Assembly: GCA_902775475.1 (NCBI GenBank)
Contig: CACYME010000020.1
Span: 1 to 64,000 of the forward strand
Length of the DNA: 64,000 bases
Source of the DNA: an uncultured Prevotellaceae bacterium
Lineage (GTDB): Bacteria > Bacteroidota > Bacteroidia > Bacteroidales > Bacteroidaceae
Direction of reading: 5' to 3'
Shown here: piece by piece, positions 25,729-34,719 of the stretch
How positions within the stretch are numbered: the first letter of the stretch is position 1
Layout: every line of letters starts with the position of its first letter
Made by a program: the position numbers and the translations under genes
Notes under the pieces: generated by a model
What the model was told of the DNA's origin: nothing
The model's input: the letters and a program-made list of their open reading frames with translations, nothing else
Databases searched by the model: none

Positions 25729-26319
25729 ATGGCGCTGCTGGAGATTCGTCGGCTTTCGCCCTTTACCCGTCTGGGCTTGTGGCGCATGGAGCATGACGGC
25801 ACGCAGAGCGAGTCGCCCAGGCAGATGGAGCGGAGGAATGTTCAGCTGTTGCTGAACGCGATGATGGGCGATGGAGCTGGCTTTGCTATCGGCCATGAAG
25901 CCTCTGGAAAACCTTTCGTTGCAGCAAGAACCCCCGGCGGCGATGTCCGTTTGCCGCAATGGCGCATCAGCATCAGCCACACGCGAGGCTTTGCCACCGT
26001 GCTGCTTTCCACCTCTGAGCAAGTGGGGCTTGACATTGAGTATCGGTCGGACCGCGTGGAGCGCATTGCCTCGCGCTTCATCCGGCCTGACGAAATGGCT
26101 GATACCATCGACAAGAAACTGCTGCTCTGGTCGGCCAAGGAGGCTGTCTACAAGCTTTTCTCAGAAGATAATTTGCTATTCTTCGATATGCGTGCCACCG
26201 CTATTGGCAACGGGCAACTGCGGTTGGAGAACCTGAAAAGAAACATAGTCGTCGATGTCTGCTATGAGTTCACCGACGACTATGTGTTAACTTACGTCTT
26301 GATGCCAGGCGAAGCATGA
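25729..26319 (+). CDS. 4'-phosphopantetheinyl transferase superfamily protein
   Basis: 196 aa. VGLDIEYRSDRVERIASRF contains the Mg2+-binding GxDxE and WSAKEAVYKLF the WxxKEAxxK motif, which together define the family. Such enzymes load phosphopantetheine from CoA onto carrier proteins such as ACP. The ATG directly follows the TGA of gldE, so translation is coupled. The compact length fits the Sfp-like type. The carrier protein served is not shown by the context. Confidence 0.9.
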   Translation: MALLEIRRLSPFTRLGLWRMEHDGTQSESPRQMERRNVQLLLNAMMGDGAGFAIGHEASGKPFVAARTPGGDVRLPQWRISISHTRGFATVLLSTSEQVGLDIEYRSDRVERIASRFIRPDEMADTIDKKLLLWSAKEAVYKLFSEDNLLFFDMRATAIGNGQLRLENLKRNIVVDVCYEFTDDYVLTYVLMPGEA

Positions 26320-26325
26320 GCCAGT

Positions 26326-27525
26326 CTACCAGCCCAGGTCCTTTAGGCCGGCGGCTGAGTACCACTGCATCCGGCTGATACGCTCGTTCTGGTGTTTCTT
26401 CTTGTCTTCTTGGCTGTTCTGCGGTACGAACATGTTGACGCCGCCGTAGCGTTCTTCCGTCACTTCAAAGTCGCGGAATGATGTCTTAGTCCACGAGTCG
26501 AGATAGGCCACGTGGTTGGCCATCCATACGGTGGTCATCTGCTTGAACGGCACGGCAGCGTCGAACGTGCGCTTCCAGGTGGCGTAGTCGTTGGCGTCAG
26601 CAATGCGGAGGATGAAGTCGTTCATGTCGAAGAGTGTCTGGTCGAAGTAGTAAATCAGCTCGCTGACGTCGGGATAGCCCGAACCGTCGCTGCCGATGGG
26701 CTGCAGGCTCTGGGCCAGCACGGTGCGGGTGGCCTGTGCCAGGTTCTCCATCTCGCTGGTCTTCACTACGGACATCGGCTCCAGGTAGCCCATCGACTCC
26801 TGCTGGCAGTAGGCCTTGGCGGCTATCTCGTAGAAGTCGTCGCGCTGGCTGAACAGGGCGGGAATCACCGTCTGATAAGGAGCACCCTCACCGGGAATCT
26901 CGGCTGGCGAGGCAATGATGTAGTCGGTGACTTGGCGCAGCTCGTAGGCCGACTCCACGCTCTGGAAGCAGCAGCAGTCGGCAAAGATGAAGCGCAGATG
27001 GGGCAGGGTAGACAGGGCTTGGGCCATGTCGGGAATGTTCATCCACTGCCTGATCCCATTGTCGTCCATCCCGTAGGCTCGCCTGGGTGAGCGGCTGGCA
27101 GCAGTTTCCTGCCAGATGGTCCAGCCGTCAGCATGACCCCATAGCACCAGACCGTAGCTCTGGGCTTCATAGTTTTCCATCGTCCAGCTGAGTGCCATTT
27201 TCAGCGTGGCGGCATCGGAGGACCTCAGCTCCTGTTCGCAAGTCTTCAGCCGGATGGTGTCGCCATTCTCCACTTTCAGGAAGTAGGGGGTGGCATCTAA
27301 CCTGTCGACAAAGAGAATCAGGTTGTTGCCTTTGCTGAGTTCCTGACTGCCCGCCATCATCTGACTGATGTCGCTTCTGATGAACGAAGTCAGGTTGTTG
27401 TCGCCAGCTATATATACCAGCACCGTCTCAATGTCGGGCTGCTTCTTCTCGTGCTTGTCGCTGTGGCAGGCCGTCAGCAGCAGCATCGATGCCAGCACGA
27501 AGGCTGTGGAGTAGAGTTTTTTCAT
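26326..27525 (-). CDS. Clostripain-like (C11) cysteine peptidase, lipoprotein
   Basis: 399 aa. The N-terminus MKKLYSTAFVLASMLLLTAC is a lipoprotein signal with lipobox LTAC. ETVLVYIAGDNNLTSFI is the start of the C11 fold, LVLWGHADGW gives the catalytic His and FIFADCCCFQSVE the catalytic Cys (C11 family consensus). It is probably anchored to the outer membrane and cleaves after basic residues. It stands alone, convergent with the gldE unit (6 bp between stops). Confidence 0.9.
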   Translation of the reverse strand: MKKLYSTAFVLASMLLLTACHSDKHEKKQPDIETVLVYIAGDNNLTSFIRSDISQMMAGSQELSKGNNLILFVDRLDATPYFLKVENGDTIRLKTCEQELRSSDAATLKMALSWTMENYEAQSYGLVLWGHADGWTIWQETAASRSPRRAYGMDDNGIRQWMNIPDMAQALSTLPHLRFIFADCCCFQSVESAYELRQVTDYIIASPAEIPGEGAPYQTVIPALFSQRDDFYEIAAKAYCQQESMGYLEPMSVVKTSEMENLAQATRTVLAQSLQPIGSDGSGYPDVSELIYYFDQTLFDMNDFILRIADANDYATWKRTFDAAVPFKQMTTVWMANHVAYLDSWTKTSFRDFEVTEERYGGVNMFVPQNSQEDKKKHQNERISRMQWYSAAGLKDLGW

Positions 27526-27545
27526 TCTGTCGGGAAAATTTTCTG

Positions 27546-27553
27546 CAAAGGTA
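27546..27553 (-). promoter_or_regulatory. Promoter -7 motif TACCTTTG of the C11 peptidase gene
   Basis: It matches TAnnTTTG and lies about 20 bp before the start codon. Confidence 0.55.
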
Positions 27554-27595
27554 CAAAATAATTTGTAATTCTTTCTTTTTCATCAGATAAATTTA

Positions 27596-27785
27596 GGTAA
27601 TGATATAGCAGTTGACCTGTTTGTGCGTAGCTCGAAAGACCTCTCGCTTCCCCACAACAGCAGGGATGAGAGGAAAAAAGCGGCGACAAATGGGGACCAG
27701 GCCACGCTGGAGTGGGAAAAAGGCCTTGCCTTTTCCGTTGGCAGCGGACGGGGACGATATTGGCAGCGGCCGCTGCCAATAATGG
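27596..27785 (+). repeat. MITE-like element, partial copy
   Basis: The left end (27596-27632) matches the left terminal repeat at 38962-38995. The next about 150 bp match 39247-39401, including the perfect 22-bp palindrome around GCAGCGGCCGCTGC (27759-27780). The roughly 240 bp found between these parts in the other copy are absent. No right terminal repeat is seen; instead the GGCAGCGG unit is repeated to about 27825. The region has no credible gene. Confidence 0.75.
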
Positions 27786-27999
27786 CAGCGGGCGGGAAAA
27801 ACAATGGCAGCGCCCGCTGCCTTCCCATATTTATCCAGCGGCGAAGAATGCTTCTATTTGCTCATGTCCTTTTGCTAACGCACCGTCATCGTTTGCTAAC
27901 GCACCCGTTTTCCGCCGTAAACGAACCGTTTTTGAAAATCCGCAGTTGTCGTATTTTTTCCCAATGACCGCAGATTTTTTGTTAATCTTCCCAAATCGC

Positions 28000-28030
28000 T
28001 TTGCCACTTCGGTAATAATTTGTATCTTTG
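28000..28030 (+). promoter_or_regulatory. Promoter of the GH25-CotH unit
   Basis: TTTG (28000-28003), 19 nt, TATCTTTG (28023-28030), 20 bp before the start codon. Confidence 0.8.
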
Positions 28031-28049
28031 CATTCACAATTTGATTTCA

Positions 28050-28838
28050 ATGAAAAAGATTACCATATTTCTGCTGATATGTCTTTTGGTGGGTATCGTC
28101 TGCGATGCTGCTCCGCGTCGTCGTAAGACCGTACGCCGCAAAGCTGCCCCTCGCCGCACCGTGAAGGTGGCCCCGAAACCCGTGAAGCTCACCGTGCACG
28201 ATGCCGACCCCTTCCATGCCTGCGAAGACACCTGCTCGCATGTGCATGGCATCGACGTGAGCCACTATCAGAACGAGGTGTTCTGGAATGCCGTGGGTGA
28301 CGACACGAACATGGCCTATGTCTACCTGAAATGCACCGAGGGCAGCGACAACCAGGACCCCCTCTACCTGCGTAACATCGAGCTGGCCCACAGCCACGAC
28401 CTGAAGGTGGGAAGCTATCACTTCTTCCGCCCGAAAGTGAGCCTCAGCCAGCAGATTCGTAATTTCAAGGCCCAGTGTCTGCCTGCCGAGCAAGACCTCA
28501 TTCCCATGCTCGACGTGGAGACCGACGCTGGCCTGCCCACGGAGCAGTTCTGCGATTCGCTGCAGAAGATGCTCCGGCTCATGGAGGACACCTACCACCA
28601 GAAGCCGCTCGTCTATACCTATCGCAATTTCTACAACAAGCACCTGCAGGGGCGCCTCGACGGCTATCCGCTGATGATTGCCATGTACAGCAGCGAGAAG
28701 CCAGAGCTGGCCGACGGCCGCGACTACATCATCTGGCAGTACACCTGCAAGGGACGCCTCTCGGGCGTGAAGGGCGAGGTGGACAAGAGCCGCATCATGG
28801 GAAACCACTCTTTAAGGGAAATCTACTATGTCAGATAA
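28050..28838 (+). CDS. Secreted GH25 lysozyme (N-acetylmuramidase)
   Basis: 262 aa. The signal peptide is MKKITIFLLICLLVGIVCDA; a short basic linker (PRRRKTVRRKAAPRRTVK) follows. The GH25 barrel has HGIDVSHYQN with the first catalytic Asp, GSYHFFRP, and MLDVETD with the DxE catalytic pair. IWQYTCKGRL near the end is also typical. It cleaves peptidoglycan beta-1,4 links. The start at 28050 is the Met of the signal peptide, just after the promoter. It overlaps the next gene by 11 bp. Confidence 0.93.
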   Translation: MKKITIFLLICLLVGIVCDAAPRRRKTVRRKAAPRRTVKVAPKPVKLTVHDADPFHACEDTCSHVHGIDVSHYQNEVFWNAVGDDTNMAYVYLKCTEGSDNQDPLYLRNIELAHSHDLKVGSYHFFRPKVSLSQQIRNFKAQCLPAEQDLIPMLDVETDAGLPTEQFCDSLQKMLRLMEDTYHQKPLVYTYRNFYNKHLQGRLDGYPLMIAMYSSEKPELADGRDYIIWQYTCKGRLSGVKGEVDKSRIMGNHSLREIYYVR

Positions 28839-29244
28839 ACGTGCATCACTCACCCCCATCATCGTGGGGGCTGTCATTGGATTGCTGGGCATCTTGGTGG
28901 GGCTCTACATCGCCGACAATGCCCGCGAGCAGCTGGCTGCCGTGCAGGCCCAGTCGGCTGCAGAACAGCAGGAAGAGGCAGGGGCGGCAACGACGAGCCT
29001 ACCTGTCGCGGAAGAGCAGCCTGCCTTGCAGGAGCTTCCTCCTCTGGAGCCAATGGTGCAGGAGCCGGAGGTGCTGCCAGTAGAGGAAGAGCAGCCTGCT
29101 GAAAAAGAAGAACTGAAGGACACTACTGACCAGACAGAAGTGGCTGTCCCCGAAGAGCCTGTGAAGGTGGAGGAAGAAGTGGAACCCGTTGAAGGGGAGA
29201 TTGACGAATTCGAGGAAGTTCCCTTGGAAGATATTAACAACTAA
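28828..29244 (+). CDS. Acidic single-pass membrane protein
   Basis: 138 aa. One membrane helix (PIIVGAVIGLLGILVGLYIA, about 10-30) is followed by a Glu-, Pro- and Val-rich low-complexity tail to the end (VEEEVEPVEGEIDEFEEVP). No fold is recognised. The ATG lies inside the end of the lysozyme gene (11-bp overlap), so the two are translated together. It may be an inner-membrane protein with a periplasmic charged tail that holds or controls the lysozyme, but this rests on position only. Confidence 0.7.
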   Translation: MSDKRASLTPIIVGAVIGLLGILVGLYIADNAREQLAAVQAQSAAEQQEEAGAATTSLPVAEEQPALQELPPLEPMVQEPEVLPVEEEQPAEKEELKDTTDQTEVAVPEEPVKVEEEVEPVEGEIDEFEEVPLEDINN

Positions 29245-29264
29245 CTTATTAAAATAAAGCAATT

Positions 29265-31862
29265 ATGAAAAACATTCGTTCAGGGCTACTATTAGCCCTA
29301 TGTTTGGCGTGTAGTTACAGCGGCTGGGCCGATAGTGGTGCCCAAGACCGCAGCAACGCCTTTGGCTATCAGTTTAACCAACAGGAACTCGACAGTTTCC
29401 CGCAGAAAACCAATCTGCCAACGGTCTATCTGCAAATCTACCAAACCCAATACGATGCCGCTACCGACAAGACATCGCTTCAACTCACGTGGGATGGGAA
29501 ACCGCAGTATGCCGCCATCTGGGATGTCTTTGGCGAAAAGCACGACTGGTACTACATCTCTAAGATTGTCATCCGCGACGACTACGGCACCATCAAGGAG
29601 CGCAACGAGTGGCTGGGCGTGCGCGGGCGTGGCAACTCCACGTGGTACAACGAGGGCAGCAACAACAAGCCGCTGCGATTGAAATTCAACAAGAAAGCCG
29701 ACCTGCTGACGCGCATGGAGAACGGCGTGGAGGTAAACGACTATGCCACCGATAAAAACTGGACACTACTGGCCAACCACTATGACGCCACGCGCATACG
29801 CAATGCCTTGGCCATCGAGTTGGAGAAGCGCATGGGAATGGCGTTCGTACCAGCCTGTAAGTTCGTGGACTTGGTGGTGATGATGAGAGGGTATAATCAA
29901 AATCACATATACCACTACATGGGTACTTATCAAATTTCCGACCACGTGAACGTGGCCGACCACCGCGTGCCTATTGACAAGAAAACAGGCTATTTCCTGG
30001 AGGGAAATATTAAAGACCCTAACAACCGATTCCAGGAAGATCCCTACATCGAAGTGCCCTTCGGCGAAGAAAAATTGCTGGTGAACGTGAAGGAGCCCGA
30101 ACCCGACGTGGCCACGCCGGGCGGACCCTCAACCGACCCCAAATACGACGCGATAAAGGCGAAGCTGACCACAGTGGCGCAGCTGCTTTACAACCGTGAC
30201 CCGGCATGGCGCAAGTACGTCGACCTGAAGTCGGCCGTCGATGCCTTCCTCGTCAACGAGATTTGTGCCAACTACGACGGAGCCTACGCCAACAACTATT
30301 GCTACCTGAGCAACATCGACGGGAAGATTGTCTTCGGACCCGTGTGGGACCTCGACCTCACCTTCAACTACAACACGGAGAAAGACATCACCGACCAGCA
30401 CTTCTGGCAGTTCAAGGACTCTCCCTTTGCCAAGCTCTGTGAGAAGGCCTGGGCTGACCCATTCTTCATGAAAGCCGTCTACGAACGATTCCAGGAGCTG
30501 CAGCAGGGAAGCTTGCAGGAGTTTCTGAAGGCGAAGGCCACCGAGCTGAGGGAGTCTATCAGCCAGTCGATAGCCTATAACTTCGGGGCAGAGCAGTGGC
30601 AGGGTGACCGAAACGTGGGCGGTGCCAATAATAGTTTGAATCCCAGCGACTGGGCCGACCTGAACGGCTACTCATCGGTGGAAGATGCCTATCAGGTGAT
30701 GAACTCGTTCATCCCCAACCGCACGGCATTCGTGGAAACAACATTCCAGAAGCAGTATGTAGCCCTGGACTGCGAACATGCCGTGTGTACCGACCACGAC
30801 TATAACGGCTGCACCTTTGCCCAGCAGACCAACGGCACTTACCGCCGCGTGTGCAACATTTGCTCGGAGGCGGAGGCCGAGGGCGACGCTTACTACTACT
30901 TCACCGTCTATCCTGAGAGCAACGTCAGCGAGAGCTTCTACGCCACCAGCTGGACTCCCGACAAGGGGACACCCAACGCCATCGCCGTCGTCGACGTGGA
31001 TGCCAGTGCCGTGCCCGAGGGCTACAACATCGTGAACGCCAGGAAGGATGCTGCCGGCAACAAGACGTGTGCCGACTTCCGACTCGTCGACGGCCATCCG
31101 TTCTATAGCGATGACAAGTTCGTGGCTACAAAGGCAACGTATTCACGTAGCGTCACCAACACGTGGGGCACCATGATTCTGCCTTTCAAGTATCAGCAGG
31201 CAGAGACCGAGACGGCACGCTTCTTCCACATAGGCTCTGTTGAAGAGGATTCCGAAGGGAGGACCACACTTGTCATGACCCCCATAGATCCTTCTGTAGA
31301 AGGCAATGCCAGTGCCTATGTGCCTGTTGTGTTCATGGCCATAGACAATGCTAAAGAGGTTGAAGTTACGGGCGAGAATGTCACCGTGAAGAAAGTTGGC
31401 AAGAATACCAGCTGGGCTGATAGCACCGTTGAAGGCATTGCAGACGGCTGGACGCTGACGGGTGTGATGGAGAGTACGGTTATTGAAAATGTTACTGCTG
31501 ATGAAAGCTATGCCTATTATTACATTTCAAAGGACCAGTTCTGGCATGCCACGGGTAAGTTGACCACGAATCCCTTCCGTGCTTATCTGACTACGGCCAA
31601 GAGTAATGACGCACGCTCCCTCCGCCTTGCTACTGATGATGAACCCTCGATGGTGAAGTCGCTAAGCGCAGACGACTGCCTGGCCCTCTTCGCCAGTAGA
31701 GGACAGCTTACGGTGGTGGCTCCGCAGGCAATGGACATCACCGTCAGCAACCTCGGTGGCTCTGTTGTCTGCCGCAAGCAGGTACAGGCTGGCCAGCGCC
31801 TCGACTTGCAACTGCCGAAGGGCGTCTATGTCGTGAATGGTGTTATAGTAATCGTGAAATAA
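29265..31862 (+). CDS. Secreted CotH-like kinase-fold protein
   Basis: 865 aa with signal peptide (MKNIRSGLLLALCLACSYSG). The CotH domain spans about 45-500: LGVRGRGNSTW, KPLRLKFNKKADLL, NWTLLANHYDATRIRNALA and VFGPVWDLDLTFNY are its conserved blocks, the last with the metal-binding DxD. Bacterial CotH proteins are atypical secreted kinases. The C-terminal part is beta-rich and ends like a type IX-type sorting tail (LDLQLPKGVYVVNG). It is third in the unit led by the lysozyme and is followed by a 50-aa gene. Confidence 0.88.
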   Translation: MKNIRSGLLLALCLACSYSGWADSGAQDRSNAFGYQFNQQELDSFPQKTNLPTVYLQIYQTQYDAATDKTSLQLTWDGKPQYAAIWDVFGEKHDWYYISKIVIRDDYGTIKERNEWLGVRGRGNSTWYNEGSNNKPLRLKFNKKADLLTRMENGVEVNDYATDKNWTLLANHYDATRIRNALAIELEKRMGMAFVPACKFVDLVVMMRGYNQNHIYHYMGTYQISDHVNVADHRVPIDKKTGYFLEGNIKDPNNRFQEDPYIEVPFGEEKLLVNVKEPEPDVATPGGPSTDPKYDAIKAKLTTVAQLLYNRDPAWRKYVDLKSAVDAFLVNEICANYDGAYANNYCYLSNIDGKIVFGPVWDLDLTFNYNTEKDITDQHFWQFKDSPFAKLCEKAWADPFFMKAVYERFQELQQGSLQEFLKAKATELRESISQSIAYNFGAEQWQGDRNVGGANNSLNPSDWADLNGYSSVEDAYQVMNSFIPNRTAFVETTFQKQYVALDCEHAVCTDHDYNGCTFAQQTNGTYRRVCNICSEAEAEGDAYYYFTVYPESNVSESFYATSWTPDKGTPNAIAVVDVDASAVPEGYNIVNARKDAAGNKTCADFRLVDGHPFYSDDKFVATKATYSRSVTNTWGTMILPFKYQQAETETARFFHIGSVEEDSEGRTTLVMTPIDPSVEGNASAYVPVVFMAIDNAKEVEVTGENVTVKKVGKNTSWADSTVEGIADGWTLTGVMESTVIENVTADESYAYYYISKDQFWHATGKLTTNPFRAYLTTAKSNDARSLRLATDDEPSMVKSLSADDCLALFASRGQLTVVAPQAMDITVSNLGGSVVCRKQVQAGQRLDLQLPKGVYVVNGVIVIVK

Positions 31863-31882
31863 AAGCAAGGAGGAAACAGAAT

Positions 31883-32035
31883 ATGAATAAGAAAGTTTAT
31901 TTGGCTCCACTGATGGAGACCGTCAGCCTAAAGTATGAATCGCATTTGCTCACCAGTTCTGGTGGTGATGAACCCGAACAGCGTTATTCCGTCAGTTTTA
32001 GTGGCGATGATGGAGGCGAAGGCGAGAGCGAATAA
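31883..32035 (+). CDS. Small 50-aa protein of the MKKxYxxP type
   Basis: ATG 31883 to TAA 32033-32035, with AAGGAGG 8-14 bp upstream. It begins MNKKVYLAPLMETVSLKYES and has a Gly-, Ser- and acid-rich end (SFSGDDGGEGESE). Its start and size parallel the 57-aa ORF at 5215-5388, which also follows a large secreted protein. It is the last gene before a strong terminator. The function is unknown to me. Confidence 0.65.
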   Translation: MNKKVYLAPLMETVSLKYESHLLTSSGGDEPEQRYSVSFSGDDGGEGESE

Positions 32036-32049
32036 CGCATAACAAGCCG

Positions 32050-32096
32050 TAACATGAAAGGCGCGAAGCAAATTCTGCTTCGCGCCTTTCATGTTA
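32050..32096. terminator. Bidirectional terminator, perfect 21-bp hairpin
   Basis: The arms 32050-32070 and 32076-32096 are perfectly complementary with a 5-nt loop; the core is GGCGCGAAGCA. It lies between the convergent ends of the CotH and DUF4270 units and can serve both. Confidence 0.85.
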
Positions 32097-32097
32097 C

Positions 32098-32226
32098 TTA
32101 CAGTGACTCGTCGTCGGGGCGCTGGGGCTTACGCTTCAGCGGTGGCAGGTGCCGCTGGCGTCGCAGGAAGGCCTCGCGGCGTGCTTCATAGTCCTGCTGG
32201 CGCTTTTCCAGGAATCCATCGGCCAT
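32098..32226 (-). CDS. Small basic 42-aa protein downstream of DUF4270
   Basis: ATG 32226 to TAA 32098. The peptide MADGFLEKRQQDYEARREAF is helical and highly charged, ending KRKPQRPDDESL. It lies 4 bp after the DUF4270 stop and is followed directly by the terminator, so it ends that operon. Short proteins starting MADxxLEKR occur in other Bacteroidales as I recall, but I know no function. Confidence 0.6.
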   Translation of the reverse strand: MADGFLEKRQQDYEARREAFLRRQRHLPPLKRKPQRPDDESL

Positions 32227-32230
32227 GAGC

Positions 32231-33703
32231 TTATCTGAATTTAGCGTAGACGATGCTGATGCGTATCGGCTCGTTGGGGTTGTCGGGGCCTCCCACCAGG
32301 CGGGTGCTCGTCAGCGACATGTCGTGGTGGATGCTGGTGGGCGTGGTGCTGCTCGTCGTCGTGGTGTAGGTGATGGGCACCAGCACCATCTTGTTCCAGT
32401 TGGGGTGATTGGCTTCCCAGTTGGGGTCGCTCTTCATGCCTTGCGTGCGCATCTGCCAGAGCGTTGTGACAAGCGATGACAAGTTGTTGAACGTGTAGGT
32501 GTTGTCGGTGGTGGTGGCTGTGGTGTAGTACGACTTGATGTTGTCGGGCACGCTGCCATTCTCGAAGTAGTTCTTCAGACTGTCCTTCTGTACGAGCAGC
32601 AATGCCGAGGGAAGTCCCAGCAGGCGGCTGTCGGATGACTGGTAGTTGAGCCGCTGGAAAGTGAGCTTTGCCGACAGCAGCGAGTCACCGTCGTGTCCCT
32701 GTTTGATGTCGCTCACGGGCAGTGTCACCTCGGTGAAGAGTCCGGCGGGCGTTTTCAGATAGGTGTGCTGCGTCTCGGCAGCCATAGCCTTCAGCGCATT
32801 CTCATCGTTGGTGATGTGCGTGGTTTGCAGCACTTCGCGCGTTCCAGCCAGCACCAGTCGCCCGTTGACGATGGAGGTGTCGCCCTGTGCGCGGTAGAAC
32901 AGCCGCAAGCCAATGTTAGAAACTTTTGAGTGGAAGCCCAGCCCGTCGGTAATCTGGAAGTAGAAGCCGGGGCAGACATTGTGCGTGAACAGATACGAGT
33001 TCCTGAAATACTCAGGGTGGTCATAATACTGGCGCATGATGTAGGTGCCATAGTTCTCATACTGCTTTCCGTCGGGTGCGGTGTAGGGTTGGTTCAGCGC
33101 GATGCGTATGGCGGGAATGTAACTTTTGCTGCTGCGCTCAGTATCAGTCTCTCCCAGGTTGTTATAGCTGAATACCGATCCTTTACTGATGCCTCCCTGG
33201 CGGATGATACCAGCCTTGGCGGGACTGAAGTTTGAATAGTATCGCTGACCTTCTTCTAGCGGCGTTGCCAGTTCTGAGGTGCGCATCTTCATAGCAATGA
33301 GGCCGTCGTCCTGGCTGGAGGGAGAGTCGAGGTAGAGCACCAGGTCGCACGAGTCGGCGACCGCCCTTCCTTCTGCGTTCTTCCCTATCACGTCCTTTTC
33401 TGGCGACACATACATTTCTTCAAGGATGTGGAACTGCGTGGTGAACTCGCTGGTGACGTCGGCTCCCGTCTCCGGGTCTCTTACGCGCCCAAAGTAGCAG
33501 TCGGCAGCCAGCGACAGCACCGAGTCGGCCAGGATGGTGCGCGTGGTGACGTCGTAGCTGGCGGTGGTCACCGTCAGCTTGTCGCTTTCGTTTGTCAGCG
33601 ACTGGCCTATGTTCAGATCATCGTTCTCACAAGAAGAAATGGCTACTTGCATCAGTGCAGCAGCAGCCATTACGTTGAGTGTTTTGAGTGACATTCGTCT
33701 CAT
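32231..33703 (-). CDS. DUF4270 domain lipoprotein
   Basis: 490 aa with a lipoprotein-like signal (MRRMSLKTLNVMAAAALMQV; Cys in ISSCENDD). NIGQSLTNESDKLTVTTASY and SVLSLAADCYFGRVRDPETG fit DUF4270, a Bacteroidetes family of surface-side beta proteins of unknown role. It lies 9 bp after the glycogen-synthase-like gene. That pair, divergent from panCD, is a conserved arrangement in Bacteroidales from general knowledge. No catalytic motif is seen. Confidence 0.82.
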   Translation of the reverse strand: MRRMSLKTLNVMAAAALMQVAISSCENDDLNIGQSLTNESDKLTVTTASYDVTTRTILADSVLSLAADCYFGRVRDPETGADVTSEFTTQFHILEEMYVSPEKDVIGKNAEGRAVADSCDLVLYLDSPSSQDDGLIAMKMRTSELATPLEEGQRYYSNFSPAKAGIIRQGGISKGSVFSYNNLGETDTERSSKSYIPAIRIALNQPYTAPDGKQYENYGTYIMRQYYDHPEYFRNSYLFTHNVCPGFYFQITDGLGFHSKVSNIGLRLFYRAQGDTSIVNGRLVLAGTREVLQTTHITNDENALKAMAAETQHTYLKTPAGLFTEVTLPVSDIKQGHDGDSLLSAKLTFQRLNYQSSDSRLLGLPSALLLVQKDSLKNYFENGSVPDNIKSYYTTATTTDNTYTFNNLSSLVTTLWQMRTQGMKSDPNWEANHPNWNKMVLVPITYTTTTSSTTPTSIHHDMSLTSTRLVGGPDNPNEPIRISIVYAKFR

Positions 33704-33712
33704 TTCTATTGC

Positions 33713-34510
33713 TTAAATCTTATCGTAGAATTCTTCGTAGGCGGTGGCAAAGTCCTCCGTGTACTTCAGCAAGGGCAGCCCTTTTTCCTTGACGTGCTTC
33801 AGCAGCGCGTTGTTCACCGACTTGTCAGCCAGGATGATACCGTCGCTGTAGTCGATGGCCAGCTTGCCCAGTTCGTCGATGTCGAAGTTGTCATTGTAGG
33901 GCGTGAGCAACTCTGGCTTGGCGTCGCGGAAGGCGAGACACTGCTTGAACTTGTTGCCCAGGTCCTTGCTGAGGCTACGCGTGAAGAGCGACGTGACCAC
34001 CTTCGTGTCGGCAAACGAGGGCTCGTCGCGGTAGGCCGTCTTCACGTAGAGGGGCACCACGGCGCTCATCCATCCCTGACAGTGAATCACGTCGGGCACC
34101 CAGCGCAGCTTCTTCACCGTCTCCAGCACACCGCGCGCAAAAAAGATGGCGCGCTCGCCGTTGTCGGGGTAGTCCTCGCCGCTCTCGTCGGTGGCCATCT
34201 GGCGCTTCGAGAAGTAGTCGTCGTTGTCGATGAAGTAGACGGCAACGCGCGATGACTGTATGCTGGCCACCTTGATGATTAGCGGGTGGTCGGTATCGTC
34301 GATAATCAGGTTCATCCCCGAGAGGCGCTGCACCTCGTGCAGCTGTCCGCGACGCTCGTTGATGGTGCCCCACTTAGGCATGAAGGTACGTATCTCGTGC
34401 CCCAGTTCCTGCATGGCACGTGGCAACTCGCGCCCCATCACCGACAAGTCGTTATCGGGAACGTAGGGGGAAATCTCTTGATTGATAAATAGAATCTTCT
34501 TTTTCGTCAT
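33713..34510 (-). CDS. Glycogen/starch synthase-like protein (catalytic N-domain only)
   Basis: 265 aa from MTKKKILFINQEISPYVPDN; a longer frame reaches 34606 but runs across the promoter. The sequence resembles the N-terminal GT5 domain of glycogen synthase (GRELPRAMQELGHEIRTFMP, DVIHCQGWMSAVVPLYVKT). The C-terminal GT-B half that binds ADP-glucose is missing, so it is about half the usual 480 aa. This short form is usual in Bacteroidetes; whether it makes glycogen alone is open. It is followed by DUF4270. Confidence 0.8.
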   Translation of the reverse strand: MTKKKILFINQEISPYVPDNDLSVMGRELPRAMQELGHEIRTFMPKWGTINERRGQLHEVQRLSGMNLIIDDTDHPLIIKVASIQSSRVAVYFIDNDDYFSKRQMATDESGEDYPDNGERAIFFARGVLETVKKLRWVPDVIHCQGWMSAVVPLYVKTAYRDEPSFADTKVVTSLFTRSLSKDLGNKFKQCLAFRDAKPELLTPYNDNFDIDELGKLAIDYSDGIILADKSVNNALLKHVKEKGLPLLKYTEDFATAYEEFYDKI

Positions 34511-34543
34511 CGCTCTTCGTTCAGTTTCGGTTATTTTCCTTTG

Positions 34544-34551
34544 CAAAGGTA
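34544..34551 (-). promoter_or_regulatory. Promoter -7 motif TACCTTTG of the glycogen-synthase-like operon
   Basis: It lies 33 bp before the start at 34510 and supports that start over the longer frame. Confidence 0.6.
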
Positions 34552-34719
34552 CTATTTTTTTTGCATAAAAACGAATATTGTGTGCAATTTTAGGAAAAAG
34601 TGACATTTTATAGGTTTATTTTTAGTCTTTTTTTTCCTTATTCGCAAAAAATGTTGTTATTTTGCACCCGCTTAGCGAGCAATCGCATATTTTAACTGGT
34701 TAAATCGTAAATTTAATTG

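Noticed and set aside
27583-28044. Several 65-115 codon frames upstream of the lysozyme gene
   Set aside because: They run through the MITE-like repeat and its palindromes on both strands; none is preserved in frame in the second copy.
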